64,000 bases of DNA from positions 346,117 through 410,116 of the forward strand of contig NZ_FMVC01000007.1 in the NCBI RefSeq assembly GCF_900101855.1. Reading direction: 5' to 3'. This document shows, one piece after another, positions 35,926 to 44,756 of this stretch. Each line of letters begins with the position of its first letter. Positions within the stretch are counted from its first letter, which is position 1. Below the pieces are notes generated by a model. It had not been told where the DNA came from. It made no database searches and was given only the letters and a program-made list of their open reading frames with translations. This DNA comes from Flavobacterium anhuiense. Its GTDB lineage: Bacteria; Bacteroidota; Bacteroidia; Flavobacteriales; Flavobacteriaceae. The position numbers were made by a program, and so were the translations under genes.

Positions 35926-36969
35926 TTATCTTGATACTAATGCAGAACCATCACCATCAATCATATTTTCAACTTCTTTTAAGGTAACCAAGTTGTAATC
36001 TCCAGCAATTGTATGTTTTAAACAACAAGCTGCAACTGCAAAATCTAAAGCTCTTTGGTTATTATTGTATTCCAACAAACCGTAGATTAATCCGCCCATA
36101 AAGGCATCTCCACTTCCAACGCGGTCTACAACTGGCGTAACTTCTTTAACTGCTGCACTGTAAATCGCTTTTCCGTCATATAAAATTCCGCCAATTCTTT
36201 GATGCGAAGCGCTAACAGAATAACGCAGTGTTGTTGCTGCCACTTTCAGACTCGGAATCAATTCGAACAATTTATCATATACCGCCGGAAGCGATTTTTC
36301 GTCCTGATAATTCGGATTCACTTTTGGAATTCCCAACATAAAATACGCTGTATCAATATCTCCTAAAATTACATTGCTATATTTCAGCATTTCCGGCATA
36401 ACCTCGCTCGGAGTTTTTCCATATTGCCAAAGTTTTGATCTATAGTTTAAATCGCATGAAATTTTAATTCCTTTTTTGTGAGCGACTTTAATTGCTTCTA
36501 AACAAGCTTCGCCCGCACTTTCTGAAATTGCTGGCGTAATGCCGCTCCAGTGAAACCATTCTGCACCTTCCAAAACCTTTTCCCAGTCCACCTGCCCTTT
36601 TTGTATAGTCGACATGGCGCTGTGAGCACGATCATATACTACATTGCTTCCGCGCGTTCCTGCACCTGTTTCTAAGAAATAAATTCCTAAACGTTCTCCT
36701 CCATAAACAATGTTTTTAGATTCAACATTCATTTTTCTGATTTCTTTCAATGCAGAAAAACCAATTTCATTTTCAGGCAGTCTGGTAACAAATTCAGCAT
36801 TTACACCATAATTTGCCAAAGAAACGCATACGTTAAATTCACCGCCACCATAAGTAGCACCAAATGCTGTAGATTGCGAAAAACGCAAATGTCTTTCTGT
36901 CGATAAACGCAGCATGATTTCTCCAAATGCAACTACTCTACTCATACTATCTTTTTTATATTTTACCAT
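35926..36969 (-). CDS. kdgK: 2-keto-3-deoxygluconate kinase (PfkB family)
   Basis: Ribokinase-fold sugar kinase of 347 aa that makes KDPG from KDG, the point where the galacturonate and unsaturated-uronate branches meet. It shows the N-terminal GGGEFNVCVSLANYGV sugar-binding segment and the GSGDAFMGGLIYGLL anion-hole/catalytic Asp motif. A second in-frame ATG at 36945 begins MSRVVAFGEIMLRLS, which looks like the normal family N-terminus, so the first eight residues may not be translated. Confidence 0.92.
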   Translation of the reverse strand: MVKYKKDSMSRVVAFGEIMLRLSTERHLRFSQSTAFGATYGGGEFNVCVSLANYGVNAEFVTRLPENEIGFSALKEIRKMNVESKNIVYGGERLGIYFLETGAGTRGSNVVYDRAHSAMSTIQKGQVDWEKVLEGAEWFHWSGITPAISESAGEACLEAIKVAHKKGIKISCDLNYRSKLWQYGKTPSEVMPEMLKYSNVILGDIDTAYFMLGIPKVNPNYQDEKSLPAVYDKLFELIPSLKVAATTLRYSVSASHQRIGGILYDGKAIYSAAVKEVTPVVDRVGSGDAFMGGLIYGLLEYNNNQRALDFAVAACCLKHTIAGDYNLVTLKEVENMIDGDGSALVSR

Positions 36970-36975
36970 TAAGAG

Positions 36976-37051
36976 ATTAAGAAAATTAAGCTTAACTTAT
37001 CTTTATTATTTAAGTAACTACTTATTAGAGCAAAAACTTAATTTTCTTAAT
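36976..37051. repeat. Long inverted repeat between uxaC and kdgK
   Basis: A perfect 15-bp inverted repeat (ATTAAGAAAATTAAG at 36976-36990 and its complement at 37037-37051) has a 46-bp loop. It spans most of the 101-bp gap and reaches the N-terminal region of kdgK. It lacks the GC content of a terminator and may be a message-processing or stability element. Confidence 0.65.
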
Positions 37052-37070
37052 GTCTGAATGGTTAGAAAAA

Positions 37071-38471
37071 TTAAAACTTAAAATATTCTTTAGCGTTGTT
37101 GTATGAAATATCAGCAACTAATTTTCCGATCCATTCCATATCGTTTGGAAGCTCACCTCTTTTGATTTCGTCACCCAAAAGATTACACAAAATACGTCTG
37201 AAATATTCGTGTCTTGGGAACGATAAGAAACTTCTTGAATCCGTCAGCATTCCAACAAAACAGCTAATTAAGCCCATGTTTGAAAGCGCATTCAATTGTT
37301 TTGTCATTCCATCTTTCTGATCCAAGAACCACCATCCTGAACCGAATTGCACTTTTCCGCGAACGCTTCCGTCGTTGAAATTTCCAATCATCGTTGCCAT
37401 AACTTCGTTATCAGCAGGATTTAGGTTATAGATAATCGTTTTGGTCAATTTATCTTTACTGTCTAAAGCATTTAAGAAAGCAGATAATTTTTGTGCTTGA
37501 GGGTAATCTCCAATAGAATCCCACCCTGTATCTGGGCCTAAGATTCTGTGCATACGAGCGTTGTTGTTACGCAATGCACCTAAGTGAAATTGCTGTACCC
37601 ATCCAAACTCATGATAGGTTTCTGATAAGAAAACTAAAATAGCACTATGGAATTTTAAAACCTCTTCTTGAGACAACTCTTCATTTTCTCTTTTCTTTTT
37701 GAAAATCGCATTGATTTCACTTTCTGTAAAGTTTTCAAAATCAATTTGATTCAATCCATGATCGCTTAATTTACATCCGTTTGCATTAAAGAATTCGATT
37801 CTTTTTCGTAAAGCAGACTGTAAATCAGCATACGTGTTAATTGCAATACCGGACACATCCCCTAATGTGTCCAGATATGCATTATAACCATCATTAGCAA
37901 TTAAGATGGCTTTATCAGGTCTGAAAGCCGTACTCATTTTAATTCCAGTCGAATTATTTGCGAATTTTTGGTGAAATTCTAAAGAGTCGATTGGATCTTC
38001 TGTAGTACAAACCAATTCAGCGTTTACTTTTTTAAGAAGATTTTGCGTGCTGTACGCCTGAGAATTTATTTTCTCAGAAGTTTCTATATAAATTTTCTCA
38101 GCCGACTTTTCATTCAATAAATCATAAATATCAAAATAACGAGCCAATTCTAAATGTGTCCAGTGGTACAACGGATTACGCATAGTGTACGGAACAGTTT
38201 TTCCCCAGTTTAAGAATTTATCTTTATCTGAACCATTTCCTGTTACAAACTGCTCGTTGATTCCCAAAGTACGCATTGCACGCCATTTGTAGTGGTCACC
38301 ATTGATCCAAACTTGAGTAATATTTTCAAAGATTTTATCTTCGGCAATAAACTGCGGATTTAAGTGATTGTGGTAGTCAATAATAGGCTGATTCTTAGAG
38401 TAATTGTGGTATAACTCTTCAGCATATTTATTTTCTAATAAAAAATTATCGTTAATGAAAGTCTGGCTCAT
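37071..38471 (-). CDS. uxaC: Uronate (glucuronate/galacturonate) isomerase
   Basis: 466-aa amidohydrolase-superfamily isomerase converting D-galacturonate to D-tagaturonate (and glucuronate to fructuronate). The N-terminal IDYHNHLNPQFIAED motif with the His pair, WINGDHYKWRAMR, FHLGALRNNN and FVGMLTDSRSFLSFPRHEYFRR are characteristic, and the length is normal. It follows kduD by 24 bp. Confidence 0.95.
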   Translation of the reverse strand: MSQTFINDNFLLENKYAEELYHNYSKNQPIIDYHNHLNPQFIAEDKIFENITQVWINGDHYKWRAMRTLGINEQFVTGNGSDKDKFLNWGKTVPYTMRNPLYHWTHLELARYFDIYDLLNEKSAEKIYIETSEKINSQAYSTQNLLKKVNAELVCTTEDPIDSLEFHQKFANNSTGIKMSTAFRPDKAILIANDGYNAYLDTLGDVSGIAINTYADLQSALRKRIEFFNANGCKLSDHGLNQIDFENFTESEINAIFKKKRENEELSQEEVLKFHSAILVFLSETYHEFGWVQQFHLGALRNNNARMHRILGPDTGWDSIGDYPQAQKLSAFLNALDSKDKLTKTIIYNLNPADNEVMATMIGNFNDGSVRGKVQFGSGWWFLDQKDGMTKQLNALSNMGLISCFVGMLTDSRSFLSFPRHEYFRRILCNLLGDEIKRGELPNDMEWIGKLVADISYNNAKEYFKF

Positions 38472-38495
38472 ATCTTTTTAAATATAATTTGAAAA

Positions 38496-39287
38496 TTATT
38501 CTTCGTTTGAAGGTTTTCCGATTGTGGCAAGGATTCCACCATCTACATATAAAATGTGACCGTTTACAAAATCACTTGCTTTGGAAGATAAAAATATTGC
38601 TGCTCCGGCCAAATCGCTTGGATCTCCCCATTTTGCTGCAGGAGTTCTGCTAATGATAAAATCATTAAACGGATGACCGTCAACTCTAATAGGTTTGGTT
38701 TGCTCTGTAGCAAAATATCCAGGACCAATTCCGTTGATCTGAACATTGTATTTTGCCCATTCTGTTGCCATGTTTTTCGTCAGCATTTTCAAGCCTCCTT
38801 TTGCAGCAGCGTAAGCAGAAACCGTATTTCTTCCTAATTCGCTCATCATAGAGCAAATGTTAATGATTTTTCCTTGTCTTCTTTCAATCATTTCTTTTGC
38901 TACATGCTTAGAAACAATAAACGGACTTACAAGATCAATATCGACTACTTCTCTGAAATCTGAAACTTCCATATCCAGAAGCGGAATTCTTTTAATAATT
39001 CCAGCGTTATTGATCAAGATATCGATTGGCCCAACTTCGCTTTGAATTTTAGCAACAGCTTCTTTTACTTCTTGTTCTTCTGTTACATTAAATTTATAGC
39101 CTACCGCATTGATTCCTTCGCCTTTTAATTCTGCTACTGCATGATCAATTTTTTCCTGAGAAGAATTTCCGTTTACCACAATTGTAGCACCTGCCTGACC
39201 TAATCCTTTTGCCATTGCCATTCCCAGTCCGTGCGTGCTTCCTGTGATAAGGGCAACTTTTCCTTTTATATCAAATAAATTTGTCAT
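38496..39287 (-). CDS. kduD: 2-keto-3-deoxygluconate 5-dehydrogenase (SDR)
   Basis: 263-aa short-chain dehydrogenase with GSTHGLGMAMAKGL nucleotide-binding loop, NNAGII, catalytic Ser in ICSMMS and YAAAK (Tyr/Lys). Directly after kduI (one base between the genes), it would reduce 3-deoxy-D-glycero-2,5-hexodiulosonate to KDG. Without the KduI neighbour it could have been called gluconate 5-dehydrogenase; the pairing decides. Confidence 0.92.
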   Translation of the reverse strand: MTNLFDIKGKVALITGSTHGLGMAMAKGLGQAGATIVVNGNSSQEKIDHAVAELKGEGINAVGYKFNVTEEQEVKEAVAKIQSEVGPIDILINNAGIIKRIPLLDMEVSDFREVVDIDLVSPFIVSKHVAKEMIERRQGKIINICSMMSELGRNTVSAYAAAKGGLKMLTKNMATEWAKYNVQINGIGPGYFATEQTKPIRVDGHPFNDFIISRTPAAKWGDPSDLAGAAIFLSSKASDFVNGHILYVDGGILATIGKPSNEE

Positions 39288-39288
39288 T

Positions 39289-40128
39289 TTATCTTAAATC
39301 AGTGATTTTACAAACATCCATATCTCCGTAATCTAAGTTTTCACCGGCCATTCCCCAGATAAATGTATAGTTGCTAGTACCAGAACCTGAGTGAATAGAC
39401 CAAGGTGGGGAAATTACTGCCTGATGATTGTTCATCCAGATGTGTCTTGTTTCTTGCGGTTGTCCCATAAAGTGGCAAACTGCCTGATCTTGTGGAATAT
39501 CTAGATAGAAATACACTTCCATTCTACGATCATGTACGTGAGCAGGCATTGTATTCCAAACACTTCCTGGTTTCAATTCTGTCATTCCCATTTGCAATTG
39601 GCAAGTTGTTACCACGCTTCCAATAATCATTTGGTTTACAGTACGGTGATTTGCCGTTTCCATTGTTCCCAATTGCAATTTATTAGCTTCAGCTAAGCTT
39701 ACTTTTTTGGTTGGATAACTCGTGTGCGCTGGTGCAGAGTTTAAATAGAACTTCGCAGGATTGTTTTTGTCATCGCTTTTAAAAACTACTTCTTTATTTC
39801 CTGCTCCGATGTATAGAGCATCTTTAAAACCTAACTCATAAGCTGTTCCTTCTACTACCACAGAACCGCTTCCGCCAACATTGATAATTCCTAATTCTCT
39901 ACGCTCCAAAAAATATGGCGCTTTTAAAGGATCGATTGTTTCTAAAACTAAATCTCCTTTTACCGGAACTGCAGAACCTGCAATGTATCTGTCATAATGC
40001 GAATAAACCAAAACCACTTCATCTTCCTGCATTAAATCATCAATTAAGAATTCTTCTCTCAATTGCTGCGTATCATATTTTTTTACAGCTTCTGGGCTTG
40101 ACGCGTATCTTGAACTATATTTTGTCAT
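39289..40128 (-). CDS. kduI: 5-keto-4-deoxyuronate isomerase
   Basis: 279-aa cupin metal enzyme that isomerises 4-deoxy-L-threo-5-hexosulose uronate, the spontaneous product of GH105-released unsaturated uronic acid. The zinc site is visible as HVHDRRMEVYFYLD (His, His, Glu) with a later His in PPWSIHSGSG. It is first in the kduI-kduD-uxaC-kdgK-eda-uxaB-uxaA run and has its own operator/promoter. Confidence 0.95.
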   Translation of the reverse strand: MTKYSSRYASSPEAVKKYDTQQLREEFLIDDLMQEDEVVLVYSHYDRYIAGSAVPVKGDLVLETIDPLKAPYFLERRELGIINVGGSGSVVVEGTAYELGFKDALYIGAGNKEVVFKSDDKNNPAKFYLNSAPAHTSYPTKKVSLAEANKLQLGTMETANHRTVNQMIIGSVVTTCQLQMGMTELKPGSVWNTMPAHVHDRRMEVYFYLDIPQDQAVCHFMGQPQETRHIWMNNHQAVISPPWSIHSGSGTSNYTFIWGMAGENLDYGDMDVCKITDLR

Positions 40129-40139
40129 AATTTAAATAA

Positions 40140-40184
40140 TGTAATCGATTGCACAAAATTAATTTTTTAAATGGAATAACCATA
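40140..40184 (-). promoter_or_regulatory. Promoter and LacI-type operator of the kduI operon
   Basis: The palindrome TGTAATCGATTGCACA lies at 40140-40155. On the minus strand a perfect TANNTTTG box (TAATTTTG, 40161-40154) overlaps its edge, with TATG, one base from the -33 TTTG, after a 19-base spacer (40184-40181). The geometry equals that upstream of exuT. Confidence 0.75.
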
Positions 40185-40224
40185 ATTGAAATGAAAAAAA
40201 TATTTCAATTTTGTGTGTTTCTCT

Positions 40225-41817
40225 TTATAAATCAGTTATTGGACTATATTTAGGAACCAAAGTTTTCATAACAATCCAACCTGTTAAGTAGCAAACAGCA
40301 CAAATAGAGAAAATAATCATATATCCAGAGTTTATACCATCAACAACCGTCTCCCCAGATTTTGATAATAATTTCAAAAACTCGGCTAAATTCGCAACAC
40401 CTCTCTCTTTTAAAAATGCTTTCTCAGTTTCTGGATTTAAAAATTGTGGATATTTTGCTAATAAAGATTGCCCGTCTACCAAGCTCCAGTTTCGTTGGGT
40501 AAAATCAAACAAAACACCTGATCCCTTATTAATTATAGTTGAACCAACTCCACCTGCTAAACCTCCGATTCCTGTAATGGTTGCGATTGCTTTTTTGGGA
40601 AACATATCTCCTACTGTTGTAAAGATGTTTGCCGACCAAGATTGGTGAGCCGCACCTGCAATTCCGATAATAATTACTGGAACCCAGTAACTAATATATC
40701 CTAATGGCTGCGCTATTAAAGCTAACAATGGGAAAAAAGCAAAAATTAACATCGCTCTCATTCTTCCTTCATACGGATTCATTCCTTTTTTCTCTACGAA
40801 ATAAGTCGGCAGCCATCCTCCAATAATAGACAATAAGGTAATCATATACAGCACAAACAATGGCAATGCCGCTTCTGTTGAATCCATTCCGTAAACCGAA
40901 CTTAAATACGCTGGAGTCCAGAATAAGAAAAACCACCACACACCGTCTGTCATAAATTTACCAAATGCAAAAGCCCAAGTTTGTTTGTATTTAAAACAAT
41001 CTGCTAAAGACACTTTACCTCCAGCTTCTGGTTTAAAACCGATTTTACTGTCTTCAATATCATCTTGCTGAATATAAGCCAATTCTTCTGGTGTAACTTT
41101 CGAATGTCTTTCTGGTTTATCGTACATAAACATCCAGAATCCCATCCATACAAATCCCAAAGCTCCAATAATGATAAATGACATTTCCCAACCGAAGTAT
41201 TTTGCAATAAAAGGAATTGTAACCGGAGCCGCCAAAGCTCCTACTGTAGCACCTGCATTAAAAATACTGGTTGCAAAAGCTCTGTCTTTTTTAGGAAAAT
41301 ATTCTGCAGTTGTTTTAATTGCTGCAGGGAAATTTCCTGCTTCTCCCACTGCTAAAACGAAACGCGCAAAAATAAATAAAGCCACACTTACATTGATTAC
41401 CAATGCTGTATCGCTTATTGTACTGATTATCTCTTTTGAACCATGAAAACTCACAAACCATTCTCCCGCAATAATTCCTGAAGTTGCAATTCCGCAGAAA
41501 GCGTGAAGACAAGCTCCAACAGACCAAATTCCAATTGCCCAAAGAAATCCTTTTTTAGTATCTAACCAATCTACAAATCTGCCTGCAAATAATAATGAAA
41601 CTGCATAGAAAATAGAAAATAAAGCAGTGATATTTCCATAATCGTTATTGGTCCAGTGAAACTCTGGCGCAATAAAATCACTCCAGGTTAAAGAAAGTAC
41701 TTGTCTGTCCAAATAATTAATTGTAGTTGCAAAAAATAATAATGCACAAATACTCCAACGGTATTTCCCTGTGGTTTTGAGACTCTGATTTACTGCAACG
41801 GTTTCGGTTTGATTCAT
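40225..41817 (-). CDS. exuT: Hexuronate transporter (MFS, ExuT-type)
   Basis: 530-aa major-facilitator permease. The start of the first helix and the NYLDRQVLSLTW segment match anion:cation symporters for galacturonate/glucuronate. It is roughly 100 residues longer than E. coli ExuT: about 40 extra residues lie between helices 3 and 4 (around 105-150), and about 60 before the last helix (around 425-490, rich in Leu/Lys/Glu). Such extended loops occur in Bacteroidota homologues. It lies upstream of kduI, with a separate operator-promoter between them. Confidence 0.88.
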   Translation of the reverse strand: MNQTETVAVNQSLKTTGKYRWSICALLFFATTINYLDRQVLSLTWSDFIAPEFHWTNNDYGNITALFSIFYAVSLLFAGRFVDWLDTKKGFLWAIGIWSVGACLHAFCGIATSGIIAGEWFVSFHGSKEIISTISDTALVINVSVALFIFARFVLAVGEAGNFPAAIKTTAEYFPKKDRAFATSIFNAGATVGALAAPVTIPFIAKYFGWEMSFIIIGALGFVWMGFWMFMYDKPERHSKVTPEELAYIQQDDIEDSKIGFKPEAGGKVSLADCFKYKQTWAFAFGKFMTDGVWWFFLFWTPAYLSSVYGMDSTEAALPLFVLYMITLLSIIGGWLPTYFVEKKGMNPYEGRMRAMLIFAFFPLLALIAQPLGYISYWVPVIIIGIAGAAHQSWSANIFTTVGDMFPKKAIATITGIGGLAGGVGSTIINKGSGVLFDFTQRNWSLVDGQSLLAKYPQFLNPETEKAFLKERGVANLAEFLKLLSKSGETVVDGINSGYMIIFSICAVCYLTGWIVMKTLVPKYSPITDL

Positions 41818-42225
41818 AGTAAGTGGGTATTATAGTTTTATAATTTTGGCAATCTTAAAAGACTATATTTACTGCTTTCTAAAAATAGCATAATCAATAA
41901 ATTAACACCTTAAAAGAAAACAAATGTAATCGATTGCACAAATATAGTTTTTAATCTGTACAATCCAAATAATATTGTGTAAAAAAATAATTTAGTTCGT
42001 TAAAATAAACATATTATATAAAAAAAGGAATACAAAATTACACATTAAACAATATATTTGTTAAAAGCCAATAGGTAAAATTTATACTTTTGTTGGGGTA
42101 AAATTGTCCCAAAAGCCAACCTTAAGCAAACCAATTTTATGTATTTTTAAATTCTTCTGTTTATCGGTTGCATTTTCAAATACAAAAAACATAAATATTT
42201 ACAAAACAAATAATTACAATTTAAA
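41818..42225. promoter_or_regulatory. Divergent control region exuT / esterase
   Basis: This 408-bp spacer holds the exuT promoter/operator (described separately) and, for the plus-strand esterase, a TACTTTTG box at 42085-42092 that would give a leader of about 130 bases. The palindrome is 285 bp from the esterase start, so shared control is possible but not shown. Confidence 0.5.
41925..41969 (-). promoter_or_regulatory. Promoter and LacI-type operator of exuT
   Basis: Operator TGTAATCGATTGCACA (41925-41940), identical to the kduI copy. On the minus strand TTTG (41969-41966), a 19-base spacer and TATATTTG (41946-41939) make a consensus Bacteroidota promoter. The operator overlaps the last two bases of the -7 box and the start point, which suits repression. 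Confidence 0.8.
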
Positions 42226-43164
42226 GTGAAACACACCAAAACACAATCTTTAAGAACAATTACCTTGAGTTTTCTCCTTTTTTCTGGATTATTTTCGATA
42301 AGGGCCCAAAATCAAACTATACCGCTTTGGAACAAAATCCCTGATGAAATAAAAGCAACCGATTACAAAGAAAAAGAAATCTTAAAAGACGGAAAATTGC
42401 AGAGTACGAGCCAAGTTTCTGTACCCACTTTGAGTATTTTTATTCCGAAAGAAGTAAAGCCAAATCAAACTGCTGTTGTAATTTGTCCGGGAGGCGGTTA
42501 CACGCATTTAGCATTTGAAAAAGAAGGAACAAAAGTGGCAGAATGGTTCAATAGTATTGGAATTGCCGCTTTTGTTTTGAAATATAGAATGCCAACTGAT
42601 CTCACTATGAAAAATAAAAGTGTAGGACCACTGCAAGATGCTCAGGAGGCTATTCGTTACGTGAGACAAAATGTAGCAAAATGGAATATTGATCCCAACA
42701 AAATTGGAATTTTAGGTTTTTCCGCGGGAGGTCATTTGGCTTCGACTGCTTCAACTCATTATGATGATAAAGTGTATGAATCGGCATACAAAGTAAGTGC
42801 GCGTCCTGATTTTTCTCTTTTGATTTATCCTGTAATCTCAATGGAAAACGAAATCACGCATAAAGGCTCTCAAACCAATTTGCTTGGAAATAATCCTTCA
42901 AAAGAGTTAATAGATTCTTTTTCGAACGAAAAGAAAGTCACTTCTAAAACCCCGCCCACTCTCTTAATTCATGCTACAGATGATACAGTCGTAATTCCAG
43001 AAAACAGTATCAATTATTATTTGGCATTAAAGAAAAATGGCGTTTCAGCCGAGATGCATGTATATGAAAAAGGTGGCCACGGATTTGGATTGGGAGTTGC
43101 TGATACTAGTAAATTTTGGACTAGAGATTGCGAAGAATGGCTTAAATCAAACGGATATAATTAA
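42226..43164 (+). CDS. Secreted alpha/beta-hydrolase (acetyl-ester hydrolase type)
   Basis: 312-aa exported enzyme; the start codon is GTG, chosen because it gives the full signal peptide (SLRTITLSFLLFSGLFSIRAQ). Motifs: CPGGGYTHLAFEKEG (oxyanion region), GFSAGGH (nucleophile), HATDDTVV (Asp) and KGGHGFGLG (His). It resembles carbohydrate acetyl esterases in polysaccharide loci and probably deacetylates pectin or xylan fragments. Divergent from exuT and closed by its own terminator. Confidence 0.82.
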   Translation: MKHTKTQSLRTITLSFLLFSGLFSIRAQNQTIPLWNKIPDEIKATDYKEKEILKDGKLQSTSQVSVPTLSIFIPKEVKPNQTAVVICPGGGYTHLAFEKEGTKVAEWFNSIGIAAFVLKYRMPTDLTMKNKSVGPLQDAQEAIRYVRQNVAKWNIDPNKIGILGFSAGGHLASTASTHYDDKVYESAYKVSARPDFSLLIYPVISMENEITHKGSQTNLLGNNPSKELIDSFSNEKKVTSKTPPTLLIHATDDTVVIPENSINYYLALKKNGVSAEMHVYEKGGHGFGLGVADTSKFWTRDCEEWLKSNGYN

Positions 43165-43170
43165 AAAAAT

Positions 43171-43208
43171 AAAGGCAAAACTTTTACAAGTTTTGCCTTT
43201 TATCAAAA
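43171..43208 (+). terminator. Terminator of the secreted esterase gene
   Basis: A perfect 11-bp stem (43171-43181 with 43190-43200, loop of eight). The T-tract after it is short, while an A-run precedes it, so it may also serve the convergent PepSY gene on the minus strand. Confidence 0.75.
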
Positions 43209-43247
43209 AAAAAACAAAAAGGAATTAAAAAACTAATTTTAATATGT

Positions 43248-44684
43248 TTAAACAGCAACTTCTTGTTCTGTTGTATTTTTCAATTTAGGAACGGAAATTG
43301 CTTTAGTTGCCACTTTTGATTTTGCAGCAGGTTTCTTTTTGCCAAATTTCTGTTTTCCCCACCAGATAATAAATCCTGTAATAGGCAAACTGGCAGAAAT
43401 CAGACTAGCCAAAAATGCAATAATTTTCCCTGTAAGTCCAAGAACACTTCCTACGTGAATGTCATAATTCATACGTCTGATTTTGTCTGGAATATTGGCT
43501 TCAATATATTTTCCTGAAAAAGGGGTTTTAATCGAAATTTCTTTCAAAGTCTGCTGATCAAAACTATATCGGTCCATATTATAAAAGGTATGTCTCTGTT
43601 TATAAACAAAAGCACCGATCGGATCTGCAGGTTTCGCAGGAATACTGATCATAATTCCGGCTGCCTGAGGATTTTCTTTTTTTAGATTCATTAAAACTCT
43701 ATCGGCTGTTGTAATATTAAATGCTGTTACGTGGGTGGTATCAGATTTTGGAGATTCACGATTCTCAACCAAAGGTTTTCCTCCAGATGTTACCCAATAT
43801 AAAGATTTGCTCCACCATCCGAAACTCCAAACTAAGCCTGTTACGGCAATAAAAAACAGAAAAATGCAGCTGTAAAAACCAAATACATTGTGCATGTCAT
43901 AATTGACACGTTTAAAGCTGGCATCCCATTTTATTTTAAAACTTTTGTCAATAATGGACTTAATCCATTTTGTGGGCCACCATAAAACAATACCTGAGAT
44001 CAGCAAAACAACAAAGATTAAAACTGCAACTCCTACAATGGGTCTCCCAATATCGTAAGGAAGCCATAAAGCACGATGTCCGTTTAAAATCCATCTGAAA
44101 AAATCTGGCGATTCTCCTCTAGTAAAAGTTTTTACATGTAATATATCTCCCGTATACGGATTCATGTAAACACTTATAAAAGTTCCTTGCCTTCTTCCGC
44201 CTTTACGCTTTTCGTCCTTTCCTTTTCCTTTTTCTTTTTCGTTGGACTGAGCTTTTAATTCTGATTTTACTTTTGCATTTTGATTATTAGCAACATCTTT
44301 TCTTGCTTTTTTATGCTCTCCTTTTTCCCCACGATTTCCCTTTTCACTCTCTTCTTTTTTCTCCACAAAATAACCAACAATAGCCGCTTCATCTTTTCCG
44401 CCAAAAGTCACGCTGGTTGCTTTTTTGTCTTTCATTTTTTTATCAGCAATCGAGACTAATTGCGAAGGCAGTAAAAATGCTTCTTCCTGAGGTTTTACAA
44501 AACGCCAATCTTCAATACAATCTTTTATTTCATTTTCAAAAACATAAATACAGCCTGTAAGACTGACAATGACCACAATGATTCCAGATGCTAGACCAAG
44601 CCACAAATGCAGCCAAGCCATAATACGCTTAAAAAGCGACTTTTTACTTTTTTTCTTATTATTTGGTTTTGAAGAAGAAAACAT
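43248..44684 (-). CDS. PepSY-associated membrane protein, probable ferric-siderophore reductase type
   Basis: 478-aa inner-membrane protein with four or more helices. The first (WLHLWLGLASGIIVVIVSLTGCIYVFE) and the last (IIAFLASLISASLPITGFIIWWG) are classic PepSY-TM segments; HDMHNVFG-type His residues occur inside the membrane region. A periplasmic insert of about 65 residues (around 105-170) is extremely rich in Lys, Glu and Gly. Homologues accompany siderophore receptors and are thought to reduce or release iron. Third in a receptor-DUF4374-PepSY operon, 72 bp behind DUF4374 with a terminator hairpin between. Confidence 0.82.
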   Translation of the reverse strand: MFSSSKPNNKKKSKKSLFKRIMAWLHLWLGLASGIIVVIVSLTGCIYVFENEIKDCIEDWRFVKPQEEAFLLPSQLVSIADKKMKDKKATSVTFGGKDEAAIVGYFVEKKEESEKGNRGEKGEHKKARKDVANNQNAKVKSELKAQSNEKEKGKGKDEKRKGGRRQGTFISVYMNPYTGDILHVKTFTRGESPDFFRWILNGHRALWLPYDIGRPIVGVAVLIFVVLLISGIVLWWPTKWIKSIIDKSFKIKWDASFKRVNYDMHNVFGFYSCIFLFFIAVTGLVWSFGWWSKSLYWVTSGGKPLVENRESPKSDTTHVTAFNITTADRVLMNLKKENPQAAGIMISIPAKPADPIGAFVYKQRHTFYNMDRYSFDQQTLKEISIKTPFSGKYIEANIPDKIRRMNYDIHVGSVLGLTGKIIAFLASLISASLPITGFIIWWGKQKFGKKKPAAKSKVATKAISVPKLKNTTEQEVAV

Positions 44685-44710
44685 AATTGGATAGATAAAT
44701 AGGATAAATA

Positions 44711-44747
44711 AAAAAACCGCAAGTACTCATAAAAAAGCACTTACGGT
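44711..44747 (-). terminator. Possible attenuator between DUF4374 and PepSY genes
   Basis: On minus-strand RNA arms 44736-44747 and 44716-44727 form a 12-bp stem with two G-U pairs, followed by a T-run. Located 10 bases past the DUF4374 stop, it may reduce read-through to the PepSY gene. Confidence 0.6.
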
Positions 44748-44756
44748 AAAAAAATA

